Shown here: positions 8,591-16,734 of the stretch, one piece after another | How the letters are laid out: each line of letters opens with the position of its first letter | Position numbering within the stretch: the first letter of the stretch is position 1 | Origin: JALZAI01 sp038212215 | GTDB taxonomy: Bacteria; Actinomycetota; Actinomycetes; Mycobacteriales; Jatrophihabitantaceae | Assembly (NCBI GenBank): GCA_038212215.1 | Contig: JBBQUT010000022.1 | Span: forward strand, 15,567 to 79,566 | Reading direction: 5' to 3' | DNA: 64,000 nt | Notes under the pieces: model-generated | Databases searched by the model: none | Told to the model about the DNA's origin: nothing | Seen by the model: the letters and a program-made list of their open reading frames with translations, nothing else | Program-made: the position numbers and the translations under genes

Positions 8591-9010
8591 GTGACCAGCG
8601 TCGATAGCTTCCCATTCCTCTTCGAGCGTCGCTACGCGATTGCGGGCAGGCTCTTTGGCATCACGCCGAATCGCACGGCGATCGTGGTCGCCGACGGTCG
8701 GCTGCGGGCTCGTTTTGGACCCTGGCGTATCGACACAGCCCTCACCAACCTGACCACGGTGTCGCTCACCGGGCCGTACGCGGTCCTCAAGACGGCCGGA
8801 CCGGCACGTCTGGGTCTGACCGATCGCGGTCTGACGTTCGCGACGAACTCGCGGGCCGGTGTGTGCATGGAGTTCGCCGTACCGATCGTCGGCATTGACC
8901 CGTTCGGAAAGATCCGGCACCCGAACCTGACGCTCACCCCGCGCGACTGCGCTGGCCTGGCCGCCGCGCTGGGCGTCTCAACGCTGCCTGACGATGCCGG
9001 CGCAAATTAG
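8591..9010 (+). CDS. Conserved actinobacterial hypothetical protein
   Basis: A 139-residue protein starting at GTG 8591. It opens FPFLFERRYAIAGRLFGITPNRTAIVV and contains LRARFGPWRIDT, a pattern I associate with small conserved mycobacterial and nocardial proteins of unknown function. It has no signal peptide or membrane helix and is mostly beta-strand-like. It is divergent from the VOC gene, and the intergenic space of about 170 bases carries both starts. No function is assigned. Confidence 0.7.
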   Translation: MTSVDSFPFLFERRYAIAGRLFGITPNRTAIVVADGRLRARFGPWRIDTALTNLTTVSLTGPYAVLKTAGPARLGLTDRGLTFATNSRAGVCMEFAVPIVGIDPFGKIRHPNLTLTPRDCAGLAAALGVSTLPDDAGAN

Positions 9011-9175
9011 GACGGGCCGCAACACCGCAATCGCGAACTCGGCGATCCGCTGCTTGGACGAACGTCGACGAACTCGCGCGCCACTGTGCGATCTCCGCAC
9101 GGACCGGGACGAGCCAGGTTATCAGGGGCGCGGGCGAATACGACCTCGAGTTGCTGGAGGGCGCACAGCGGACCC

Positions 9176-10006
9176 ATGCACCATGGACGGGTGCTGTCCT
9201 CGCTCGCCCCAGCCCGCCGCCGGTTCGTGCTGGCACTGCTCGCGCTCGCCGCCGTGATCGTCCTCGCTGCGGTCGTCGCCGTCGCTGTCGCGTTCGTGGC
9301 GCGCGGCCCGGGCGGCCGGACGGACGCGCTACCCGTCGGGCAGTCCGATCCCGGCCCGGTGCTGCTCGTGCCGGGATACGGCGGATCCACGAGCAGTCTC
9401 GACGCGCTCGCCGGGGTGCTGCGCGCTCGCGGCAAGACCGTGCAGGTCTTGCATCTTCCCGGTGACGGCACCGGCGATCTGGGCACGCAGGCGAAGGCGC
9501 TGGCCTCGGCCGCCAACGAGCTGCAGCGCGGGCAGCAGGCCAGCTCGATCGACGTCGTCGGCTACTCCGCCGGCGGCGTGGTCGCCAGGCTCTGGGTGCG
9601 CGATGACGACGGGGCGGCGATCGCGCGCCGCGTGATCACGCTTGGCTCGCCGCATCACGGCACAGATCTCGCCGGCGCGGCGGGCTCGTTCCTCCCGAAC
9701 GCCTGCCCAACTGCCTGCCAGGAGCTCGTCCCCGGCAGCGATCTGCTCAGCGCGCTCAATGCCCAGGACGAGACACCGGATGGGCCGACGTTCGTGTCGA
9801 TCTGGACGACGCATGACAACGTGGTGCTGCCGCCCTCGTCCGCCCGACTGAGCGGCGCGCTCAACGTGACGGTGCAGGCCGTCTGCCCGGCCGACCAGGT
9901 GCAGCACGGCGGGCTGCCCGGTGACCCAGCAGTGCAGGCGATGGTCGTGAAGGAACTCGCAGCCGGCCCGGCGGTGGCCCTCGGTCGCGCCGACTGCCCC
10001 CGCTAG
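9176..10006 (+). CDS. Membrane-anchored or secreted lipase/esterase (alpha/beta hydrolase)
   Basis: A 276-residue protein from ATG 9176; the frame is open further upstream, and GTG 9191 is an alternative. Residues about 15-42 are a long hydrophobic alanine/valine-rich segment, a signal anchor or signal peptide. The catalytic domain starts at VLLVPGYGGSTSSL (oxyanion region). The nucleophile is S131 in GYSAGG, with the acid probably in the TTHDNVVLP segment and the histidine in VQHGGL, as in class 2 / EstA-type lipases. GSPHHGT is the usual post-nucleophile motif. The last bases overlap the oppositely oriented ABC permease gene in a shared CTAG. Confidence 0.85.
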   Translation: MHHGRVLSSLAPARRRFVLALLALAAVIVLAAVVAVAVAFVARGPGGRTDALPVGQSDPGPVLLVPGYGGSTSSLDALAGVLRARGKTVQVLHLPGDGTGDLGTQAKALASAANELQRGQQASSIDVVGYSAGGVVARLWVRDDDGAAIARRVITLGSPHHGTDLAGAAGSFLPNACPTACQELVPGSDLLSALNAQDETPDGPTFVSIWTTHDNVVLPPSSARLSGALNVTVQAVCPADQVQHGGLPGDPAVQAMVVKELAAGPAVALGRADCPR

Positions 10007-10824
10007 CTCGTGATGTCGCGCGTGCTGAAGTTCGCCCACGCCGCACCAAGCAGCACCACGACATAGACCAGCTGCAGCAACAGGCCGCGTTCGACGTTGC
10101 GCCAAAGGATCGGGTCGCGAAAGATGTCGACGAATGCCAGCCAATACCGCGTTGGCAGGTACGGCGTGATCGAGCGCGCCGCGTCGAGGGTCAGCAGCAG
10201 CGACGACCCGACCAGGAAGGCCAACGCGCCGAGCGCGGCGGTCAACGGCGAATCGGTGAGCGTCGACAGCAGCAGCGCCATGGCCGCAACGGCGAGCATG
10301 GACACGGCGACGTAGCCGATCGTGAACACGGTGCGCAGCGCGATCTGTCCGGGGGTCAACGTCGATCCCGAGACGCTCGCCACGGACGTGCCGGCGGGCA
10401 AGGGCTGCCCACCGAGCAGCAGCTTGCCGACGACGAACCCGGTTGCGGCTACGAGCGCCACGGCAGTCACCACGAAGGCGAGTACCGCGACCAGTTTGGC
10501 CACCAGCAGCCGGGTGCGACCGACCGGGCGCACCAGCAGGTAACGCAGCGTGCCAGCCTGTGCCTCGCCGGCGACCGAGTCGCCCGCGACCACCGCGACG
10601 GCAATGGGCAGGAAGAGCGGCAGCACGATCGCCAGCGCCGCGACCGCGAACAGCTCGCCGTTGGCCAACACCGCCGAAAGGAAGGCCGGGCCCTGACCGG
10701 GGCGGGGGCCCGCGTGCGTGACGGCCAGCAGCACGGCGACGATCGTGGGCAAAAGGTCCAGCAGCAACAGTGTCAGCCAGGTACGCGGGCGCCGCGCGAG
10801 CTTGCGCAGCTCGACCTCGATCAT
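10003..10824 (-). CDS. ABC transporter permease (ABC-2 type)
   Basis: A 273-residue membrane protein with about six hydrophobic segments, including one after MIEVELRKLARRPRTW and a long one around AVAALAIVLPLFLPIAVAVVAGDSV. GEAQAGTLRYLLVRPVGRTRLLVAK is the conserved cytoplasmic loop of ABC-2 exporters that contacts the ATPase. The start is ATG 10824, overlapping the ATPase stop (ATGA). Last gene of a three-gene operon. Confidence 0.87.
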   Translation of the reverse strand: MIEVELRKLARRPRTWLTLLLLDLLPTIVAVLLAVTHAGPRPGQGPAFLSAVLANGELFAVAALAIVLPLFLPIAVAVVAGDSVAGEAQAGTLRYLLVRPVGRTRLLVAKLVAVLAFVVTAVALVAATGFVVGKLLLGGQPLPAGTSVASVSGSTLTPGQIALRTVFTIGYVAVSMLAVAAMALLLSTLTDSPLTAALGALAFLVGSSLLLTLDAARSITPYLPTRYWLAFVDIFRDPILWRNVERGLLLQLVYVVVLLGAAWANFSTRDITS

Positions 10825-11729
10825 ATCGGCATCACCCGATCCGACCCGTGCGAGGTGCGCTCGAGGATGACCTCTTCGAGGCTGCGGCGTTCCGGCACCA
10901 GCTCGCGGACCGGGACGCCGCGCGCGACGAGCATCGCGTTGAGGTCGGCCGGTGCCTCGCCGCGCACGATCAACCGGGCCCCGTCGCGGGCCTCGACCCG
11001 ACCGTCCAAAAGGGCGACGGCAGCGTCCGGATCGGGCGTCTCGATGAGGGTGCGTCCGGTCGGGCCACACAGCACCTCGAGCGAGTCCTGCACCACGAGC
11101 CGGCCGCGATCCAGCGCGCCGACCCGGGTACACATCTGCTCGATCTCACCGAGCAAATGGCTGGACAGGAACACGGTCGTCCCGCCGCGGTTGAGACGCA
11201 CGAGCAGCTCGCGGATTTCGCGGATGCCCTGCGGGTCGAGCCCGTTCGTCGGCTCGTCCAGGATCAGTAGCTGCGGTTCCCGCAGCAGCGCCGAGGCCAG
11301 ACCGAGCCGCTGGCGCATACCGAGCGAGTAGGCACGGACCGCTTTGCTTCCGACCGCCGAGAGGCCGACCTCCTCCAGGACGCGGTCGATGCGCTGGCGC
11401 CGCGATGCCCGACCGCCGCCGGTCCCGCTCGCGTCCAGGATGCTGAGATTGGCCCGCGCGGACAGGTGCCCGTAGGCCGCCGGGCCCTCGATCAGCGTGC
11501 CCACCGAGGGAAGCACCTTGAGCGCCGACCTGGGCATCGGTCGTCCCATCAACTCGATGTCGCCGGAGGTCGCGAGCACCAGGCCGAGGATCATCCGTAC
11601 CGTCGTCGTCTTGCCCGAGCCGTTCGCGCCGAGAAAGCCGTAGATGTCGCCCTCATGGACGTCGAGGTCGATGTTGTCGACTGCGCACAGCTTGCCGAAG
11701 CGCTTGGTGAGCCCATGCGTTCGGATCAC
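10821..11729 (-). CDS. ABC transporter ATP-binding protein
   Basis: A 302-residue ATPase. Walker A GANGSGKTT is at about residues 34-42, the signature YSLGMRQRLGLA near 135, Walker B LLILDEPTNGLDPQG near 153, and the H-loop SSHLLGEIEQ follows. The C-terminal extension is typical of DRA/CcmA-type exporters. The chosen GTG 11729 overlaps the upstream TGA (GTGA) and begins directly at VIRTHGLTKRFG, the usual N-terminus; the frame stays open upstream but that part is antisense-like. It pairs with the permease downstream. Confidence 0.9.
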   Translation of the reverse strand: MIRTHGLTKRFGKLCAVDNIDLDVHEGDIYGFLGANGSGKTTTVRMILGLVLATSGDIELMGRPMPRSALKVLPSVGTLIEGPAAYGHLSARANLSILDASGTGGGRASRRQRIDRVLEEVGLSAVGSKAVRAYSLGMRQRLGLASALLREPQLLILDEPTNGLDPQGIREIRELLVRLNRGGTTVFLSSHLLGEIEQMCTRVGALDRGRLVVQDSLEVLCGPTGRTLIETPDPDAAVALLDGRVEARDGARLIVRGEAPADLNAMLVARGVPVRELVPERRSLEEVILERTSHGSDRVMPI

Positions 11730-12832
11730 GAGACGAACCCCGAAAGCGCCGGCAACTGCCGCTCCGCCGTGACGAGGGTCTTCGGCGTCACCGTGCCGGC
11801 GAGCAGCCACCGCGTGCCGTTGGGCGCGCGTGCGGTGAGGCGCAGCGTCACCGGACCGATCTGCAGGCCCGCGGCAGTGCCCTGCTGGGTGACGGCGGCG
11901 GCACCGCTGAGCTGGCCGGCGAGCTCGTCGGCCAGTCGCGGCGGCAGCGGCAGCGCGACGAGCAGAGTAACTCCGCGCCCGTACAGCCCGACCGAGTCGA
12001 AGCCGGCCTGGAAGCCCGGCGCCCGGGTCAGGCCGGCGAGGCGCACCGGCGGCGTGGCCTGGGCGAACTGATCGAGGGACGAGACGATGTCAGGCAGTTC
12101 GTCGGTGTGCACCTGGGCGCCCGCGGGCGGCGTGAAGACGGTCCGGGCGGCTGTCGGGCGGTGCGGGGTGACATCCAGCATCGCGGAGCTGAGCACGGCG
12201 GGTCCCGTGCGGCCGAACACGTCGACCCGAAGGGCCAGCCCGGACGGCAGCGCCCACACCTGTACCTGGCTGATGCTTGACGCCGGGGCGGCTGGGCGCA
12301 GGCGGAGGCCCGGGACGTCCCGTCCGGCGATACGCCGGTCGGGCAGTCGGCTCACCTCGCTTGCCACTGCCTGGCTGAGCAGCCGGCGCGCGAGCGAGGG
12401 CGGCAGCAGATCGTCCGCGCGGGGCAAGCGGGCCTGCGGTGCGGCGGCGAAGTCGGTCCGCTCGGCGAAGTTGTCCTCGTAGTCCCATCGCCAGGTGCCG
12501 GCGGCGTCCTGGTGGTAGTCCCGCTCGCCGACCGCGTTCACGGTGTCCACGCGCCAGTCCGACGCTGCGCGCCACCACACCCGCAGGTCTGTACGACCGC
12601 CCAGCAGATCGGCGAGCGAGCTGAAGTCGGAGTTGGTGACCGGCAGGGCGAGCGCGCCCGCGGACTCGGCGTAGCCGGAGTAGCCGATGCCGGCCGATGC
12701 CTGGATCCGGGTCAGCAGGGCAGTTGCGGAAATGCTGGTTCGCGCGACGGGGATCCGGCTGATGACGTACGGGGCGAGCAGCAACAGCACCGCGCCAGCG
12801 GCCACGACTGCCCAGCGGCGCGCGGTGGTCAT
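11726..12832 (-). CDS. Membrane-anchored LolA/RseB-fold protein, first gene of ABC operon
   Basis: A 368-residue protein with one N-terminal transmembrane segment (about residues 7-25) and a large extracytoplasmic domain. The pattern (GYSGYAESAGALALPV, DLRVWWRAASDWRVDTV, then WRWDYEDN) suggests the half-barrel shared by LolA and RseB, often found in actinobacterial proteins beside ABC transporters or sigma-factor systems. It overlaps the ATPase start by four bases, so it is made together with the exporter. A likely role is binding a lipid or lipoprotein and passing it to, or sensing it for, the transporter; this is inference from fold and context. The ATG at 12832 is a firm start. Confidence 0.7.
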   Translation of the reverse strand: MTTARRWAVVAAGAVLLLLAPYVISRIPVARTSISATALLTRIQASAGIGYSGYAESAGALALPVTNSDFSSLADLLGGRTDLRVWWRAASDWRVDTVNAVGERDYHQDAAGTWRWDYEDNFAERTDFAAAPQARLPRADDLLPPSLARRLLSQAVASEVSRLPDRRIAGRDVPGLRLRPAAPASSISQVQVWALPSGLALRVDVFGRTGPAVLSSAMLDVTPHRPTAARTVFTPPAGAQVHTDELPDIVSSLDQFAQATPPVRLAGLTRAPGFQAGFDSVGLYGRGVTLLVALPLPPRLADELAGQLSGAAAVTQQGTAAGLQIGPVTLRLTARAPNGTRWLLAGTVTPKTLVTAERQLPALSGFVS

Positions 12833-13014
12833 ACTGCAAGGTACGTGGCCGCGAGCCGGACCGTTCAGTCGCGATCACCGGCAGCGGTCACCAGGGGCTG
12901 AACGCTCCCCGAACGGCGACGGCGACTCACCTCGACGTAAGTGTCCAGGAGTTGTGGCGGTCATGGGGAGCGTGCGCGTCAAGCTCGGCAGCTTGCCTGG
13001 GACACGTGGATGAC

Positions 13015-13439
13015 TCAGGCATGCAGGGTAGGACGGTAGATGAGCTCGTGGGTACGGCCGTCGAACGTCTGAGTCTCGATCAGCTCGAGGTCGAAGTCGG
13101 CCCCGCCCTGGAAGATCGAGTCCACTCCGGTCTGACCGGTGATCACAGGGAAGATCGTCACCTGGACACGGTCAACCAGCCCGGCAGCCATCAGCGCCCG
13201 GTTCAACGTCAGGCTGCCGTGCGAGCGCAGCGGCACGTCGGACTCCTCCTTCAGTTGCGCGAGGACATCGACGGGGTCGCCGCTCGCGAGGGTCGCGTCC
13301 GGCCAGTCGAGAGATGCTTCCAGCGTGGTCGACACCAAAGCTCGGGGCCCTGCTTACCCCAGTAGCCGCCCCAGTCGCCGCTGTGGGCGCCGAAGCCGTC
13401 AAGGCTGGAAAAGACGTCGAAGGTGTAGGTAGCGGTCAT
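13015..13439 (-). pseudogene. RibD_C / dihydrofolate-reductase-like gene broken by internal deletion and frameshift
   Basis: Two pieces of one family member lie in different frames. The N-terminal piece (from ATG 13439, with GAGGAGG upstream) reads MTATYTFDVFSSLDGFG through YWGKQGPEL. The C-terminal piece (about 13338 down to 13015) reads VSTTLEASLDWPDAT, then SHGSLTLNRALMAAGLVDR and ends ELIYRPTLHA. The junction is near 13340. Normal relatives have roughly 45-50 residues between these parts (the FGRxTY region and the loop before VVSTTLE), and these are missing. So a segment of about 140 bases was lost with a frame change. The family is small NADPH-dependent reductases of the RibD C-terminal fold; this copy should be inactive. 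Confidence 0.8.
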
Positions 13440-13733
13440 GATGTCCTCCTCGAGTGCGGTTGATCGGCGTTATCCCTTCTACGAACGCCGGGACCCCGAT
13501 CCGACACCGACTCCGGTATCTCTTCGAGAAACCTTTCTGCTGGACTGACGCGGGTCGGACACGCGGGATGTCGCGGCCTGTTGGAGTCGCCGCCAATGCC
13601 GCCGTCGGCGGCGGTCGCTTCGCGAGCGACGGTCGGCGTAGCTTTCGGTCGTGGGTCAGACCAGGATCGGGTTGGGCGAACTCCGATCGGATGCCACCTC
13701 CGGGGCGCAGCAGGCTGAGCGAATTCGGTCCCG

Positions 13734-15143
13734 ATGAGCGGCCGGCGGCTGTCACGGCGGTCGGGCGCGGGTCGCGCCGCGGCACCGGTCCGGATCGTTC
13801 ACCTGGGCCTGGGCAACTTCTTCCGCGCTCACCAGTGCTGGTACACCGATCATTCCCCGGACGCGGCCGACTGGGGAATCGTCGCCTTCACCGGTCGACG
13901 CGACTCGGGCCTGGTGAGGGAACTCAATGAGCAGGACGGCCTGTACACGCTGGTCGCGCGCGGCAACGACCGGGACCGCTTCGAGGTTGTGAGCTGCTTG
14001 TCGCGAGCTCACGCGGCCGCCGAGAACGATGCCTGGTTACGTGCGATGGCGTCGCCCGAACTGGCCGCCGTCACCGTCACCGTGACCGAGGCCGGTTACC
14101 TTCGCGGCCTCGACGGCGGTCTCGACACGGCGCGACCGGAGGTCCGGGCTGACATCGCGGCCCTGCGGGCGGACCTCACCGCCCCGGCACGTACCGCTCC
14201 CGGACGGTTGCTCGCCGGCATCGCCGCCCGCCGCGCCGCCGGTGCGGGTCCGATCGCACTCGTACCGTGCGACAACACACCCGGAAACGGCGCGCTGGCC
14301 CGACGGGTCACCCACGATCTGGCCGAGGCCATCGACCCCGATCTCGCCGCGTGGTGCACCGAATCGGTCTCTGTCGTCACCACAATGGTCGACCGCATCA
14401 CGCCCGCCACCGTCGCTGAGGACATCCGCATCGTTGGTGACGCGACGGACTTCGACGACCGGTGCCCGGTCGTCGGCGAGCCGTTCGCGGAATGGGTGCT
14501 CAGCGGCGCCTTCCCGGCCGGGCGCCCGCAGTGGCACCGCGCTCACGCGAGGTTCACCGAAGACGTCACGCCGTACGAGCATCGCAAGCTCTGGCTGCTC
14601 AACGGGGCGCATTCCCTGCTCGCCTATGCCGGCCCGCTCCGCGGGAACGCTACCGTGGCGCAGGCCATCGACGACGACACCTGCCGGTCCTGGGTTCAGG
14701 AATGGTGGACCGTTGCGTCAGCACAATTGGGTCAACCGGAACCCGACCTGGCCGCGTACCGCGCCGCCCTGCTGCACCGATTCGCCAACACCCGCATGAA
14801 TGATCGCCTCGATCGCATCGCCGCGGACGGCTCGCAGAAGTTGCCGATCCGGATCATTCCCGTCCTGCGCAGCGAGCGGGCCGCCGGACGACTGCCGGCC
14901 GGCGCCACGCGCGTGCTCGCTGCCTGGATCTGTCACCTGCGGGCACTGGGCGTACCGGTCGACGACGCCCGCAGCGACGACGTCGTTCCACTCGCCCACG
15001 GCCGACTCGCCGACGCCGTACCGCGGGTTCTGGACCGGCTCGGACTAGGTCTGGGCAGCGACGCCGCACTTGTCGCCCTCGTTGTCGAGCAGTGCACGCA
15101 GCTCACGGGCCAGGCCCGGAAGCGTCGAAGCGCGCGAGCGTAG
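13734..15143 (+). CDS. Mannitol/fructuronate dehydrogenase-family polyol oxidoreductase
   Basis: A 469-residue long-chain polyol dehydrogenase (MtlD/UxuB family). The N-terminal Rossmann part starts IVHLGLGNFFRAHQ. The catalytic set is in YEHRKLWLLNGAHS: K285, N290 and H293. The family interconverts ketoses or 5-keto-uronates with polyols or aldonates (mannitol 2-dehydrogenase, fructuronate or tagaturonate reductase) using NAD(P)H; this sequence does not tell which. The start is ATG 13734 with a weak ribosome-binding site. The LarA-family gene follows 129 bases later on the same strand, suggesting a shared sugar-acid pathway. Confidence 0.88.
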   Translation: MSGRRLSRRSGAGRAAAPVRIVHLGLGNFFRAHQCWYTDHSPDAADWGIVAFTGRRDSGLVRELNEQDGLYTLVARGNDRDRFEVVSCLSRAHAAAENDAWLRAMASPELAAVTVTVTEAGYLRGLDGGLDTARPEVRADIAALRADLTAPARTAPGRLLAGIAARRAAGAGPIALVPCDNTPGNGALARRVTHDLAEAIDPDLAAWCTESVSVVTTMVDRITPATVAEDIRIVGDATDFDDRCPVVGEPFAEWVLSGAFPAGRPQWHRAHARFTEDVTPYEHRKLWLLNGAHSLLAYAGPLRGNATVAQAIDDDTCRSWVQEWWTVASAQLGQPEPDLAAYRAALLHRFANTRMNDRLDRIAADGSQKLPIRIIPVLRSERAAGRLPAGATRVLAAWICHLRALGVPVDDARSDDVVPLAHGRLADAVPRVLDRLGLGLGSDAALVALVVEQCTQLTGQARKRRSARA

Positions 15144-15272
15144 GCGGTTCGCAGTCCGCGCGAACTTGAAGACCGTCCAGGGAACCAGCACAGCGCCCCG
15201 GCCCACACATCTCGAAAGAGAAGGTCGGCTCGTCGGTTGCGGGAGCAGCAGCGAGGCGCGCATCGTGGCGTG

Positions 15273-16583
15273 ATGACCCGCACCGTGGATCGCGATGTGG
15301 ACACCACCGAACCGGCTGCCATGATCGGCGGCGCCGACCAGGTGCTCACGTCCGAGCAGGTGACGGCGTTCGTGGCCCAGTCGCTTGCCGGTGTGGACCT
15401 CGACGGGCGCACTGTGTGCGTGATCGTCCCGGACGGGACGCGCAGCTGCCCGCTCCCGCTGCTGATCGGCGCGATCCACGACGCGCTGCACGGCCGCGTC
15501 GCCTCGATGACCGCGCTCGTCGCCCTGGGCACGCACGCCGCCATGGATGAGCAGCAACTGGCCGGTTGGCTCGGCTACCCGGCCGGCGAGCTGGCGAGCC
15601 GCTACCCGGGCCTGACCGTGCTCAACCACCGCTGGAACGACCCCGACACCTTCGTCGACCTCGGCATCATCCCGGCAGCCCGGATCGGCACGCTGTCCGG
15701 CGGCCTGCTGCATGCCGCGGTTGACGTGAAGCTCAATCGCGCGGTCGCCGAGCACGACATCGCCCTCGTCGTCGGCCCGGTCTTTCCCCACGAGGTGGTG
15801 GGCTTCTCCGGCGGCAACAAGTACTTCTTCCCCGGCGTCGCCGGGCAGGAGATCATCGACCTGTCGCACTGGTTGGGAGCGTTGATCAGCAGCGCGAACA
15901 TCATCGGCACCCGCGGCGTGACCCCGGTCCGAGCGTTGATCGACGAGGCCGCTGCGATGGTCCCCAGCCGTCGCCTGGCACTGTGCGTGGTCACCCAGGT
16001 CGGGACCGGAGCGCTCCACGCTGCGACATTCGGCACGCCGGAGGCCGCTTGGGCCGCCGCAGCGGACGTGTCGGCGCAGACCCACGTCCGGTACCTGACC
16101 GCGCCGGTCACCCGCGTGCTGTCGCTGATGCCCCGCAAGTACGACGACATCTGGACGGCGGCAAAAGGCTTCTACAAGCTCGAACCCGTGGTGGCCGACG
16201 GTGGTGAAGTGATCATCTACGCCCCCCACATCACCGAGATCGCCGCGATGCACCCGGAGGTCAACCAGATCGGCTACCACTGTCGCGACTACTTCGTGAA
16301 GCAGTGGGCCCGGTTCAAGACCGTGCACTGGGGCGTGCTGGCCCATTCGACCCACCTGCGAGGCGCCGGCACCTGGGACGCGGACACAGGTGAACACAGC
16401 CGCGTCACCGTCACGTTGGCAACCGGCATCCCTGAGGACGTGGTCCGGTCTGTGAACCTGAACTACCTGGATCCCGCCTCGATCGACATCGCGGCCTGCG
16501 AGGCCGACCGAGATACCTTCGTCGTCCACGACGCCGGAGAGGTCCTGTTCCGGTTACGCGGACAAGACGCGGAGAGCCGATGA
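15273..16583 (+). CDS. LarA-family (nickel-pincer nucleotide) racemase/epimerase homologue
   Basis: A 436-residue LarA/DUF2088 protein from ATG 15273. It begins with the VPDGTRSCP motif of the N-terminal domain. In SGGNKYFFPGVAG, K183 aligns with the lysine that carries the pincer cofactor in LarA (K184 in the Lactobacillus enzyme); H173, ten residues before, and H199 in DLSHW match the catalytic His and the nickel-ligand His (H174, H200). The C-terminal domain has KGFYKLEPVVADGGEVIIYAPH. The usual activity is racemisation or epimerisation at the alpha-carbon of a 2-hydroxy acid by hydride transfer to the cofactor. No larB, larC or larE cofactor genes are in the window, so the cofactor must come from elsewhere. 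Adjacent polyol/uronate dehydrogenase suggests an aldonate-like substrate. Confidence 0.85.
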   Translation: MTRTVDRDVDTTEPAAMIGGADQVLTSEQVTAFVAQSLAGVDLDGRTVCVIVPDGTRSCPLPLLIGAIHDALHGRVASMTALVALGTHAAMDEQQLAGWLGYPAGELASRYPGLTVLNHRWNDPDTFVDLGIIPAARIGTLSGGLLHAAVDVKLNRAVAEHDIALVVGPVFPHEVVGFSGGNKYFFPGVAGQEIIDLSHWLGALISSANIIGTRGVTPVRALIDEAAAMVPSRRLALCVVTQVGTGALHAATFGTPEAAWAAAADVSAQTHVRYLTAPVTRVLSLMPRKYDDIWTAAKGFYKLEPVVADGGEVIIYAPHITEIAAMHPEVNQIGYHCRDYFVKQWARFKTVHWGVLAHSTHLRGAGTWDADTGEHSRVTVTLATGIPEDVVRSVNLNYLDPASIDIAACEADRDTFVVHDAGEVLFRLRGQDAESR

Positions 16584-16734
16584 ACGATGTCGCCACGTCC
16601 GTGAACTTCCATAGGTCTTCGTGAGCGATTCGCTATAGGCATCACGGTGGTGCGCATGATTTGAGTGATGCCACAGACCCGTTCTGGTCCGTCGTCATCA
16701 TCGGGCGGTGACTGGCGCTAGCTAGGCTGCCGGC

